Shown here: positions 15,740-25,016 of the stretch, one piece after another
Layout: every line of letters starts with the position of its first letter
Numbering within the stretch: position 1 is the first letter of the stretch
NCBI GenBank assembly: GCA_024690885.1
Contig: JAILOI010000060.1
Coordinates: 1-64,000, forward strand
Length of the DNA stretch: 64,000 nt
Source of the DNA: Lachnospiraceae bacterium
Lineage (GTDB): Bacteria; Bacillota; Clostridia; Lachnospirales; Lachnospiraceae
Reading direction: 5' to 3'
Made by a program: the position numbers and the translations under genes
The notes under the pieces: model-generated
Databases searched by the model: none
What the model saw: the letters and a program-made list of their open reading frames with translations, nothing else
What the model was told of the DNA's origin: nothing

Positions 15740-17098
15740 TTATTTTAAAATTAATTTTATTTGTGCTCCGCCCTCATTTCTGTTGGCAATCAAAAGCTGT
15801 CCATGGTGCAGTTTTGCGGTGTTTTGTGCCATATATAAACCGATGCCGTAATGCTTCTTACTGCTTCGACTACTCTCTCCCATCTTAAAAAGTTCCACGC
15901 CGGAATGAAGCATCTCCTGAGAAAATCCGGGTCCCTGATCTTCTACCGTTACTGTCACTATTCCATCCGCGGCATGGGCATGCAGCGCTACAGTGCCACC
16001 CTCCGGGCTATAGTCGATTGCATTGGATAATAAGTTTAGAATTGCTCGCTCCACGCGATTGCGATCCCCCAGATAGTTCGTATCCATAAAATGATAATCG
16101 GTTCGAATTGCCACCTTCTTCTGTTCTCCAATAAGGCGCGCCTTGCTTTCGATTCCATCAAAGAAAGAGGCTAACTCGATAGATGTTTTCATCAGCTCCA
16201 CCTCACCGGTATTCTTGGCCATATCCACCAGAATTCCAATGTAATCCTCGCTGTGTTTCACCTCGCCGATTGCCACATCAATCATCTGCTTTTGATCTTC
16301 GCTCACCCCGGTTTCCGCCAGCAAATCCAGATTTCCTAAAATCACGGTCAACGGTGTTTTTAAGTCATGGGCCAGGGCCGCAATCTGGGCCCGGCGATTC
16401 CGTTGTGCCTGCCACTCTCTTTCCAGAGAATCCGACAGTTCCTGCTTCATCTTAAGGAAGGAATCTGAAACACGGGCCACCTCGGATACGGTTGCAGGTG
16501 GAAGTTCCACCTCCAAATTATCCAGGGAAATCCGTTCTGCTGCCGCTCCCAGAGGCTTTAATTCTCCCTGGAAAAAGCGTTCCAATCGACGTACATTACC
16601 GATGACCACAAGAAGAATCATCAGAAACGCAAAAAAGCCCATGGCATACGCCGGGCATAAAAAGTACCGATTCAAATAGGTGGATGCGTAGAAGGAACGC
16701 ACATAATATTCTAAATACAAGGTTCCGTCAGAAAACTCCTGCTGTAGCCAGCCACTGCGACCAACCAGCAGTCCCTCCTTCGGTTTCGGATTGATGGTCT
16801 CCCCGATTTTGTTGGGATGATTCGATGCAATCACCGCACCGCTTTCATCCACCAGATAGTAGTTCACATAATCCTGAATGTTTTCTACCACATCCGATGC
16901 CCGGTCCACCGCTTCCAGCTCTTGCATCACATTCTTCGCATACTGCTCCGAAAAATTTGCCGGCAAAATCCAGCCGAAATACAAGCCCAAGGTGAAGATT
17001 CCAACCAACAACAAACCGCCGGCAACCATTTCGGCCCCGACGCGTAAAATAAATTCCGTAAAAATACGGCGTAATGTTTTCTCTTTTTTTAGTTCCAT
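15740..17098 (-). CDS. lanK: Lantibiotic sensor histidine kinase LanK
   Basis: A 452-residue membrane kinase. TM1 lies at about 16-40, followed by an extracytoplasmic region of roughly 110 residues that would bind the mature peptide, TM2 at about 155-178, HAMP-like linker, HisKA with ALAHDLKTPLTVILGN (His near 243) and an ATPase domain with NLLSNAIDYSPEGG, DQGPGFS and GIGLYMAQN. The ATG at 17098 is inside the lanR stop region (GGAACTAA), a 10-base overlap. It is expected to sense exported lantibiotic and phosphorylate LanR, as in nisin autoinduction. Confidence 0.9.
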   Translation of the reverse strand: MELKKEKTLRRIFTEFILRVGAEMVAGGLLLVGIFTLGLYFGWILPANFSEQYAKNVMQELEAVDRASDVVENIQDYVNYYLVDESGAVIASNHPNKIGETINPKPKEGLLVGRSGWLQQEFSDGTLYLEYYVRSFYASTYLNRYFLCPAYAMGFFAFLMILLVVIGNVRRLERFFQGELKPLGAAAERISLDNLEVELPPATVSEVARVSDSFLKMKQELSDSLEREWQAQRNRRAQIAALAHDLKTPLTVILGNLDLLAETGVSEDQKQMIDVAIGEVKHSEDYIGILVDMAKNTGEVELMKTSIELASFFDGIESKARLIGEQKKVAIRTDYHFMDTNYLGDRNRVERAILNLLSNAIDYSPEGGTVALHAHAADGIVTVTVEDQGPGFSQEMLHSGVELFKMGESSRSSKKHYGIGLYMAQNTAKLHHGQLLIANRNEGGAQIKLILK

Positions 17099-17748
17099 TT
17101 GTATCCGGTCCCCCATACTGTTGTAATTGGCGCAATGCCAACTTTATCTAACTTGGTTCGTATATTGGCCACGTGGGTGGAGATGGTGGTACTGTCACTG
17201 TCCTTGTCCAGTCCAAATACTTCCTCAAAGATTTGTTCCTTGGAAAAGACCATCCCCGGATGCTTCGCCAAATACTCACATACACTGTACTCCGTTTTGG
17301 TCAGCGGCACCTCTCGATCTGCCACAAGCAGACGCTTGGCATCCAAATCCAGACTGCAACTTTCAAAATTTAGGAAGTGTGTTTTCTCCCGATGCTCCCG
17401 TCGCAGATGGGCCTTCACACGGGCACGCAACTCTGCCACCCGGAACGGCTTCACAATATAATCATCCGCTCCGATTTCCAGACCATGGGTGATATCCTCT
17501 TCCAATACCTTGGCGCTTAAGAATACGATAGGAATATCCACCTTGTTTCGAATCCGTTCACAAAACTGATATCCGTCTTCTCCCGGCATCATAATATCCA
17601 GCAAGGCCAAATCGAAGTGTCCCATATTGCCGATATCAATCTCAGCGGTCCCCACATATCCGGATACCGCGTGCCCATCCAACTCCAGGGCACGTTTGAT
17701 AATCGCTACGATTTCCGGTTCGTCATCCACAACCAAAATATTTGCCAT
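17089..17748 (-). CDS. lanR: Lantibiotic response regulator LanR
   Basis: A 219-residue OmpR-family regulator. The receiver is intact: acidic DDEPE (about 8-12), phospho-Asp in LALLDIMMPGEDG (about 51), Thr/Ser in VFLSAK and Lys in IVKPFR. The winged helix ends in WGTGYKWN. GGAGG lies 5 bases before the ATG at 17748. It probably binds the TCT-N8-TCT repeats before lanB, lanA1 and lanF. Contrast the degenerate second regulator at the end of the immunity operon. Confidence 0.93.
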   Translation of the reverse strand: MANILVVDDEPEIVAIIKRALELDGHAVSGYVGTAEIDIGNMGHFDLALLDIMMPGEDGYQFCERIRNKVDIPIVFLSAKVLEEDITHGLEIGADDYIVKPFRVAELRARVKAHLRREHREKTHFLNFESCSLDLDAKRLLVADREVPLTKTEYSVCEYLAKHPGMVFSKEQIFEEVFGLDKDSDSTTISTHVANIRTKLDKVGIAPITTVWGTGYKWN

Positions 17749-17773
17749 CTCGTCCTCCCACATGTCATCTTAC

Positions 17774-19075
17774 TTATAAGCCAAATGCACTTTGGTATAC
17801 GGCGCGTTTCTTGCCGTCATCCTGAAGTGCCAATACAATTCCGGTACTTCCACACAGAAGTCCCGGTTCATGATAATCCACAAACTCCTTCTGATCGGAG
17901 CTGAATTCATGGTCACAAAAGCCAAAATGCAAGGTTGCATCATAGGAATCTAAAATCATCTGCTCTAAGGTATCACACTCTTCCTGTAGGAAGTTATGCT
18001 CCACCAAACGCTGGGATGCCTTGGCAATTTGCAGCAGGCCGGCATATCCATGGCAGTAGGTCGGGGAATAAATCGCATCCCGATGCTGCAGTGCCTTCTT
18101 CATGGTTTCCATTGCCATCTGTCTGGTTTTCCCATCGGCCACCACATCCGTTGCCTGCAGAAGGCCGTAACATATTCCCGGCGCACCATAGCACCATGCA
18201 TCCCGACGGAAGAAATCTCCATCCACCGGATTCTCGGCTCCGGCATCGATTGCTTCCAGCTCCTCGATTCCCATCTGGCCCTTCCAGATATAGCGATCAT
18301 CCTCAAAGATTTTGAATCGATCATAGTATTCCATGATTCGTTTGATTGCATCCATCTGACCCGGGCGCACGATTCCTCGCTTGCAAGCCTTCGCTAATAA
18401 TCCTAACACACCTGCGATGCCATGTGCATACCCGGAATTAAATGCCCCACGTGGGAATTGTTCTCGTTCCAAATCGCTGAACAAAAAATGAGGCGGAACC
18501 AGCCATCCATAACGGCCCTCATCGCCCAAGCTAAAGCGAATCAGCGCATCCACGAAGGCTTCGAGGGTGTGGTATACCGTATCATCTTCGGTATGCAACA
18601 ACAGATATCCGGCAATACCGGAAAGTCCGGAGATGATATCGTATCCAATGATGGCCTTGGCATCTACCGCCGCAATCAAATCATCGGCATGGGCTGCAAT
18701 GGCCTGATGGATGGTTCCAAGTACCTGCTCATATCCTCCGGTTTTCTTGGCCAGGGACGTAATTCCAAGTCCTAATCCAGCCAATCCGCTATGCAAACTG
18801 CAATCACTGCTACCGTTCTGATTAAATAGTTCCACCGCCCGGCCCAAGTGAGATTTGGCGGTTTCCTCCAAGCCTTCCACGCCCGTATCTGTTCCAATCA
18901 ATTGGGAAAAAGCAAGGCTGATGCCCGGAAGACCTGCACACAAGGATGTGGTGTCCCAGGGAATCACATTCCCCAGGGCTGTTCGGCTGTTGGCCGGATC
19001 CATCATCACTTGTTTCATCTGCTCATAGTTTTTTAGTTTCTCAACTGTCGTTGCAATCACATCTCTTTTGTTCAT
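17774..19075 (-). CDS. lanC: Lanthionine synthetase LanC (cyclase)
   Basis: A 433-residue zinc cyclase that adds Cys thiols to dehydrated Ser/Thr to make the (methyl)lanthionine rings. It shows the repeated alpha-toroid motifs GYAHGIAGVLG (about 215), WCYGAPGICYG (about 294) and CHGYAG (about 341). The Zn ligands Cys295, Cys341 and His342 are present, as is the catalytic-type His218. The length matches NisC (about 418). It starts 5 bases after lanT. Confidence 0.95.
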   Translation of the reverse strand: MNKRDVIATTVEKLKNYEQMKQVMMDPANSRTALGNVIPWDTTSLCAGLPGISLAFSQLIGTDTGVEGLEETAKSHLGRAVELFNQNGSSDCSLHSGLAGLGLGITSLAKKTGGYEQVLGTIHQAIAAHADDLIAAVDAKAIIGYDIISGLSGIAGYLLLHTEDDTVYHTLEAFVDALIRFSLGDEGRYGWLVPPHFLFSDLEREQFPRGAFNSGYAHGIAGVLGLLAKACKRGIVRPGQMDAIKRIMEYYDRFKIFEDDRYIWKGQMGIEELEAIDAGAENPVDGDFFRRDAWCYGAPGICYGLLQATDVVADGKTRQMAMETMKKALQHRDAIYSPTYCHGYAGLLQIAKASQRLVEHNFLQEECDTLEQMILDSYDATLHFGFCDHEFSSDQKEFVDYHEPGLLCGSTGIVLALQDDGKKRAVYQSAFGL

Positions 19076-19080
19076 TCTTA

Positions 19081-20886
19081 TTAACCTGCCTCTGCGTAAT
19101 TTTCTGCGTCATACATATCCTGATATACGCTGCAACGTGCAATCAGTTCCTCATGGGTTCCGATATCCACCACGTGACCCTGTTGCATTACAATAATTTC
19201 ATCCGCCATCTTGGCCGCACACAACCGGTGAGAAATATAAACCCCCAGCTTATCCTTGGAGAGACGGAAGAATCGATTGAATGCATCCTTCTCGGATAAG
19301 GTATCCAGTGCTGCGTTTGGTTCATCCAGCAGGTAGCAATCCGCCTCCTTCATATAGATGCGGGAGAGTGCCACCTTCTGCCACTGTCCCTGGGACAATT
19401 CTCTGCCCCCTTCGAACCAGTTGCCCAGCTGCATATTCAAATCGATTTCTTCATCCTTGTTTGCCAAGAAACCTGTGCCCACTTCCTGCAAGGAATCCCG
19501 AATCCGATCCTCCTTGTCCATGTTTTGTACATCGCCAAATCCGATATTCTCCTTCAGGGATAACTCATACTTTACAAAATCCTGGAAGAGCACGGAAATG
19601 CGACGATAGAAGCTTTCCTTCTCCACCTTGGCACTGTCCATACCATTGACCCGAACCACGCCCTTCTGCGGTTTATACAGGCCTACAATCAATTTCAACA
19701 AGGTACTCTTACCGGAACCGTTAGGGCCTACAATGGCAATGCGTTTTCCACGCTGCAATCGCAGGGACACATCGTCCAATACCGGACGGCTTCCATCATA
19801 GGAATAGCTGATGTGGTCCAAGCAGATTTCCTCAATGGGTTCATTGAGCTTGCAAATCGGTGCTTCCTTCTGTACATTCTCCTGTAAGAATTCCTGAAGC
19901 ATCTGCATGTAGAGGGAGCAACTATAGATGATATAGAGGCCGCTCATAATGCCTTTTGCCTCTCCTTGTACGGTGGAGACGGAACGGATGATACTCATCA
20001 CATTACCCACCAGAATATGGCCCACATAGGCATCGAATACGGATAATCCGATGACAATTCCGCTAATTGCATAGATGACACATCCATACAACAGGTTAAA
20101 GCCCGTTTTCTGATTGAGAATGCGCTTATTCTGTGCAATAAATCCATCGGAAGCTTCCTTGTATTTTCCTAAAATGTAGTCTCTTAAGTTTAATACCTTC
20201 ATTTCCTTGAACGAAAAATCATGGGTCATCAGGTAGTTGTAATACCACAGTTTTCGCTCCGCTCCGGCCCGATTCCACATCAAATCAAATTCCTTCTGTC
20301 CGATGCGCAGATAATACGCCATCGCCAACAGTGGTACCACCAGCATACCCAGTGCCACCAGCGGCTTCCACAAGAAGAGAATCACCAGCACCGATATCAA
20401 TGACATCAGTGAGGTAAAAAGGGAAATCACCGCCATAAACATCTGATACGGACGAAAGGCAATTTCGGTGGTCAGTTTCTCCACCCGGTCGTAGGTTTCC
20501 GCTTTTTCAAATTTACTTAACTCCAACTCCGAGCATTCCCGCATCATACGCAGTTGCAATCCGTATTGGAGTTTATACTGATACACGGTAGTGATGTAGT
20601 TATACCACTCTCCCAAGAAATAGGCGATGACGTTGTAAGCTACAAACGCTCCCACCAACATCATGGTACGTTCCATGGTGCGATTGCCAATCTCCACAAT
20701 GGAGTTGATCAAATTCTGGGTAATGAGAATGCTTGCGACCGGAAGTAATCCGGATACAATGCTCAGTGCCACCAATAATATGAACAACCGCTTGTCTACG
20801 GAGGATAGAATCTGTATGGTCCCCGGCAACTGCCGCAGGGCTTTTCCGATATCTTTGAGTGTTACTTTTCCGTTTTCCTGTTCCAT
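19081..20886 (-). CDS. lanT: Lantibiotic ABC exporter LanT
   Basis: A 601-residue half-transporter with an N-terminal membrane domain (six helices, about 30-330) and C-terminal ATPase: Walker A GPNGSGKST (about 387), signature LSQGQWQK (about 497) and Walker B DCYLLDEPNAALD (about 517). It lacks an N-terminal C39 peptidase domain, so it resembles NisT and exports the modified precursor with leader still attached. It starts 9 bases after the lanB stop. Confidence 0.95.
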   Translation of the reverse strand: MEQENGKVTLKDIGKALRQLPGTIQILSSVDKRLFILLVALSIVSGLLPVASILITQNLINSIVEIGNRTMERTMMLVGAFVAYNVIAYFLGEWYNYITTVYQYKLQYGLQLRMMRECSELELSKFEKAETYDRVEKLTTEIAFRPYQMFMAVISLFTSLMSLISVLVILFLWKPLVALGMLVVPLLAMAYYLRIGQKEFDLMWNRAGAERKLWYYNYLMTHDFSFKEMKVLNLRDYILGKYKEASDGFIAQNKRILNQKTGFNLLYGCVIYAISGIVIGLSVFDAYVGHILVGNVMSIIRSVSTVQGEAKGIMSGLYIIYSCSLYMQMLQEFLQENVQKEAPICKLNEPIEEICLDHISYSYDGSRPVLDDVSLRLQRGKRIAIVGPNGSGKSTLLKLIVGLYKPQKGVVRVNGMDSAKVEKESFYRRISVLFQDFVKYELSLKENIGFGDVQNMDKEDRIRDSLQEVGTGFLANKDEEIDLNMQLGNWFEGGRELSQGQWQKVALSRIYMKEADCYLLDEPNAALDTLSEKDAFNRFFRLSKDKLGVYISHRLCAAKMADEIIVMQQGHVVDIGTHEELIARCSVYQDMYDAENYAEAG

Positions 20887-20895
20887 GTTTTTCTC

Positions 20896-23800
20896 CTAAG
20901 CAATGACTTCCGTCGCTTGCATCATCTGATATTTTTTGCTGTGTAAAATTCCTTCGGCGTAGCACATTGCTCTGGCTTCTTCCTCCCGATTGATTCCAAG
21001 CATCCGGTTACAATGCAGGTGCAATACGCTATATAAAATTTCCTTCTTCCGCTGATAGCCCGCTCCATCCAACAGTTTCTGATAACGACGGATCGCCGGG
21101 GTACGATAATCCATCACCTTCATCATCCAACCCTCATCTCCTCTGGCGAAGGAATGCCAGTTTTGTTGGATATCACACAAAGCCATGAATCGCTCCTTGT
21201 CCTGCTTGAAGGCCGGCTGATGTTTCATGGTATGGAACCGTTCCAGAAAGTCCACCTGTTCCTCCACCGTCGGGAAGAATTCCTGGGTATATCGAAGAAT
21301 GGATATCACCGTCATGGTAAAGGCGTCTAACTTGCTGTTTCCTAATCGTCGTTGCAATAACAACTGTTCCACCACATGGCTGTCTGCCACAAACAACTGC
21401 TCTGCCAGCGGAATCATATGCTCACCGCCATAACGTTCCGTCTCCTGCTCGTATACGCTGATGGTGTAGTCTCCCACCAATCGTAATTCCATCATCTCGT
21501 TCAACCAGTTTAAAATCTTCGGCATGGCCCCGTAGAGCTTCTCCGGTTCTCCACCGAATCGAATCCGCAGATGGGTGCGAGTATCTACATAACGCATGAA
21601 GAAGTGATGTAATCCATAGGTTTCTTCCAGTTTTTTTGCAAATGGATGTAACTCCATGGTAATCAGTTCCTCTTCTCTGGACTGCTTGCAATACACCTTG
21701 AAATACAGCCACTGTTCCAACGGTTTCTTCTGATATTTCTCCCGGGCCACCGAAATCCGCTCTGGCACCTGTATCTCTGTCATCAATTTCTTCCGCTTGG
21801 TCATATTGGTGACGATTTCCATGGTATGTGCACCGTCTCCCATAATCAGCGATTCTTCCTCATAGGCTTCGATGATCACTTCTTGATCGGATGATTTTTT
21901 GACCAAATCATAGAGAATTTTCTGTCCCCATGGTGTGGTGGTATCCAGTCGCATCTTGTTATCTGCTTCCACCAGCTGAATCACCGATGGAATGTGGTGC
22001 TCGGCTGCATATCCTTCATAGGCCTTGGCAAAACTTTCCGGTGACAGCTTCTTACCACTTAATTGCAAGCATTCCTTTGATAGATGCCAATTGGCTCTCA
22101 TCACACAGATATCCTTGTAATAGATGGCCGGAACATACGGGAAGTCCTTGAACAGACGATCCCATGGATAGTCATACCAGGTATAGGCGCCGTCATTGCA
22201 GATTTCCAGTAAGAATCGATATACGTTTGGATACATCAACTTATTAAACATGTTGCTGCTGCCGAATCGAAGAATTTCGCCGGTTCTTACATTTTTTGCA
22301 TAGAAGCGCTGATTCCAAACGCCTACCACCACATCTTCGATGCGGACTTCCCTCTGCGCATCCACCCATGGGCCCATAACATAATCCCGATGGGTACAAG
22401 AACGGCATACATTGCCGTTTCGAGTATCCTGTGGAAGGAACTGAATCTCACAGGTTTTTTCTCCTTCCCTGGCTACATGATTCTGGACATCCCCCAATAA
22501 GTTCCGAATCCGGTCATCATGCACCGAGAATCGTCCCAGGGTTGCCCCTGCGATTGGGGAACCGCCGCTGGCATTGTAATACAGACGATAATCCCCGTCC
22601 TTTTGTGCCAGATGGAAATATAAATCAAAGGAATCATAAGCTTCATAAGCCTTCGTATCTGTCAGCAACTCCTGCAGGCCTGCATCCTCCAATTGAATGT
22701 TGCCACCGTGCTCCACAGCCTCTTCGTAAAGCATAGACAAGTACTTACGTACCTTGTCATCCGTATGATAATCAATACTCTTCTCACTCTGATAATCCCA
22801 TGGGTTTAAATATCCATAGGGTGCTCCGATACCCACGGTCGCATCCAGAAGTTCCAATACCGGTACTTCCCGGTCTTCTCCGTATTTTTCCAGGAAGCGA
22901 TTGCGATATTGTTCGATCACGCGATAATCAATGCTGGACTTCGTTGCCAAGGCCGAGAGGAAATTAGCGAATTCTTCCACCTGGGTTTTGATCTCATAAT
23001 TTAGATGGGTTCCATCATCCTGTAGGATGCAATCCACCTGTACACATTCCTCGCAAGGAAATACCGCTCGCATCTTCTCCTGCAGAGTGTCATAGAATTC
23101 CATGCCACGTCCTGCATCCGCATGTACATATGCTTGCATGGTAGCCCAGATTTCTTCCAAGGCTGCCACATCTCCTACCCCATATGTTTTACAAGCCTCC
23201 AACAAATAAGCGAAGGGCTGACGTTCCTCTAAACTTGGTCGCAGGGAAGACACCAGGATATGGTGTTCCACCAGCTCATGCAAATAGCGTTCAATCACTT
23301 CATCCCCCACATCCAGATACTGGCTGCGGATTGCCTGCACCAATGCATCATAGGAGGAATATCGCTTCGCCTTGGATTCTACAATCTCAAATACTCTGGT
23401 ATTTCGAATACTCTTCTCATCTGCTGCTTCCTCATTGGTATATAAAAGGGTAATACGGTTTCCATCATGAACTGCAGCTCCGGTCACTTTCCAATCCAAT
23501 TCCTTCAAGTAGGCCTTCTCTAAGGTTTCAATATACCCATACAACCACTTGGCATCCGGCAGGATATGCTTCTCAGTGGTATGTTGTACTTCCAACAAAT
23601 CTCCTTCTTTTTCAAAACTGCCCACGCCCACGCCGGAAAACAAACCGAATGGGGTGGTTCGATATGCAGAACGAATGTAGTACTTATAAACCGAAGTCAG
23701 TACTTCCTTTCTTCGCTTTGCAGAAATTCCTTCCACATCTTCCGCTAGCTGGCGCATGCTCTCATATAGTCCGGGACTTGCGATGCGCACCTTCTCCAAA

Positions 23801-23913
23801 AATACTTCATCCGAGCACAATCCAAGCAGGAATTCCTCGGTCACTTCCGGATTAGCCTCGGTTAATGGCATCCGGTACATAAATTGTTTCTCACAGTTAT
23901 AATATTTCTCCAT
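20896..23913 (-). CDS. lanB: Lantibiotic dehydratase LanB
   Basis: A full-length class I dehydratase of 1005 residues. The N-terminal portion (about 1-680) is the glutamylation domain, which uses glutamyl-tRNA to activate core Ser/Thr; it begins YRMPLTEANPEVTEEF and has RTTPFGLFSGV (about 85) typical of the family. The C-terminal portion (about 720-1000, from EQWLYFKVYC, with THLRIRFGG) is the elimination domain. GGAGAGG lies before the ATG. First gene of the lanB-T-C-R-K operon, behind a LanR-type box. Confidence 0.96.
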   Translation of the reverse strand: MEKYYNCEKQFMYRMPLTEANPEVTEEFLLGLCSDEVFLEKVRIASPGLYESMRQLAEDVEGISAKRRKEVLTSVYKYYIRSAYRTTPFGLFSGVGVGSFEKEGDLLEVQHTTEKHILPDAKWLYGYIETLEKAYLKELDWKVTGAAVHDGNRITLLYTNEEAADEKSIRNTRVFEIVESKAKRYSSYDALVQAIRSQYLDVGDEVIERYLHELVEHHILVSSLRPSLEERQPFAYLLEACKTYGVGDVAALEEIWATMQAYVHADAGRGMEFYDTLQEKMRAVFPCEECVQVDCILQDDGTHLNYEIKTQVEEFANFLSALATKSSIDYRVIEQYRNRFLEKYGEDREVPVLELLDATVGIGAPYGYLNPWDYQSEKSIDYHTDDKVRKYLSMLYEEAVEHGGNIQLEDAGLQELLTDTKAYEAYDSFDLYFHLAQKDGDYRLYYNASGGSPIAGATLGRFSVHDDRIRNLLGDVQNHVAREGEKTCEIQFLPQDTRNGNVCRSCTHRDYVMGPWVDAQREVRIEDVVVGVWNQRFYAKNVRTGEILRFGSSNMFNKLMYPNVYRFLLEICNDGAYTWYDYPWDRLFKDFPYVPAIYYKDICVMRANWHLSKECLQLSGKKLSPESFAKAYEGYAAEHHIPSVIQLVEADNKMRLDTTTPWGQKILYDLVKKSSDQEVIIEAYEEESLIMGDGAHTMEIVTNMTKRKKLMTEIQVPERISVAREKYQKKPLEQWLYFKVYCKQSREEELITMELHPFAKKLEETYGLHHFFMRYVDTRTHLRIRFGGEPEKLYGAMPKILNWLNEMMELRLVGDYTISVYEQETERYGGEHMIPLAEQLFVADSHVVEQLLLQRRLGNSKLDAFTMTVISILRYTQEFFPTVEEQVDFLERFHTMKHQPAFKQDKERFMALCDIQQNWHSFARGDEGWMMKVMDYRTPAIRRYQKLLDGAGYQRKKEILYSVLHLHCNRMLGINREEEARAMCYAEGILHSKKYQMMQATEVIA

Positions 23914-23954
23914 AAACCTCTCCTAACATTCCACAATTCTTAGGTTATGCCTGA

Positions 23955-23988
23955 AGTCTACCGAAGAATTATCAAGAAAATATCAACG
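23955..23988 (-). promoter_or_regulatory. LanR-type promoter of lanBTCRK
   Basis: On the minus strand TTGAT occurs twice at an 11-base period within TTGATATTTTCTTGATAA, which aligns with the lanA1 box. The -10-like TAGACT (23955-23960) lies 14 bases after TCT, the same distance as at lanA1 and lanF. The first TCT of the pair is degenerate (CGT). Confidence 0.65.
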
Positions 23989-23991
23989 CAT

Positions 23992-24024
23992 AAAAAAACG
24001 CCCCGGGAGCACTCCCGAAGCGTT
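23992..24024 (-). terminator. Terminator after the fructokinase gene
   Basis: On the minus strand AACGCTTCGGGAG pairs with CTCCCGGGGCGTT, followed by seven T. It closes the fructan operon just upstream of the lanB promoter. Confidence 0.9.
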
Positions 24025-24050
24025 CTCGTGGCATTCGCCATCTTGTGAAT

Positions 24051-25016
24051 TTATGATTGATGCAGCAATGCCTGGATTTCTTCCACGCTTGGCATCACCT
24101 TCAATGCGCCCCGTCGTGTGGTGATAATCGACGCAGCAGCATTGGCTTCTGTTAATATTTCTTGTAAGCAGTCCTTGGTCAAACCTTCCAGCCCATGGGT
24201 TAATATACCATGGAGCACACCGGCCATGAAGGTATCTCCGGCCCCTGTGGTTTCGATGGTATTGGGATTTACAAAGGGAGCAGCTTCCACCACCTCACCT
24301 CCATACAATCCATAGCTGCCATCCTTACCTAAGGTGGCACATACCAGAGGAATTCCATACATCTTCTGAATCTCCTTGGCCCCTTCTAACACATCCGTAC
24401 AACCGGTGAAAAAGGTAATCTCATCATCGGAAATTTTAAGGATATCGCACTTGGACATACCATAGGCCATCTTCTCCTTAGCGATGGCCAAATCCGACCA
24501 CAGCGGCGGACGAAGGTTTGGATCGAAACTGATTAATTTCTGATTGGCCTTGGCCAGATCTATGGCCTTCCTGGTTGCAGCTTCACAGCTTGGATGGGTC
24601 ATGGATAGGGTTCCAAAATGAAAGATTTTGGTTCCTGCAATCAGCTGCTCATCCACCTCTTCCTCTCTCAGCATCACATCTGCCCCCGGATTTCGATAGA
24701 AGGAGAAGCTCCGATCTCCATCCGGCTTGGTATGTACGAAGGCTAAGGTGGTTGGAATGACGTCATCCATGCACAATCCGCTTGTCTCAATTCCTAAGGA
24801 TGCCACCGTATCCCGTAAATATTCGCCGAAATTATCCTTGCCCACCTTGCCGATAAACGCCGTCTTGTGCCCATACTTCTGCAACATGGCCAGTACGTTG
24901 CAAGGTGCACCACCTGGGTTTGCTTCCAATATGGGATTTCCCTGGTTACTCTGTCCGTTCTCGGTAAAGTCAATCAGTAGCTCCCCTAGCGCTACCACAT
25001 CGTAGTTATTTTCCAT
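24051..25016 (-). CDS. scrK: PfkB-family fructokinase
   Basis: A 321-residue ribokinase-fold sugar kinase that phosphorylates fructose with ATP. It has the N-terminal substrate motif NPGGAPCNV (about 32-40), and the catalytic ETTGAGDTFMAGVLHGI near 250 with the base Asp in GAGD. Fructokinase rather than another PfkB kinase is inferred from the adjacent GH32 hydrolase, whose product is fructose. Its ATG overlaps the end of the GH32 gene by 11 bases. Confidence 0.92.
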   Translation of the reverse strand: MENNYDVVALGELLIDFTENGQSNQGNPILEANPGGAPCNVLAMLQKYGHKTAFIGKVGKDNFGEYLRDTVASLGIETSGLCMDDVIPTTLAFVHTKPDGDRSFSFYRNPGADVMLREEEVDEQLIAGTKIFHFGTLSMTHPSCEAATRKAIDLAKANQKLISFDPNLRPPLWSDLAIAKEKMAYGMSKCDILKISDDEITFFTGCTDVLEGAKEIQKMYGIPLVCATLGKDGSYGLYGGEVVEAAPFVNPNTIETTGAGDTFMAGVLHGILTHGLEGLTKDCLQEILTEANAAASIITTRRGALKVMPSVEEIQALLHQS

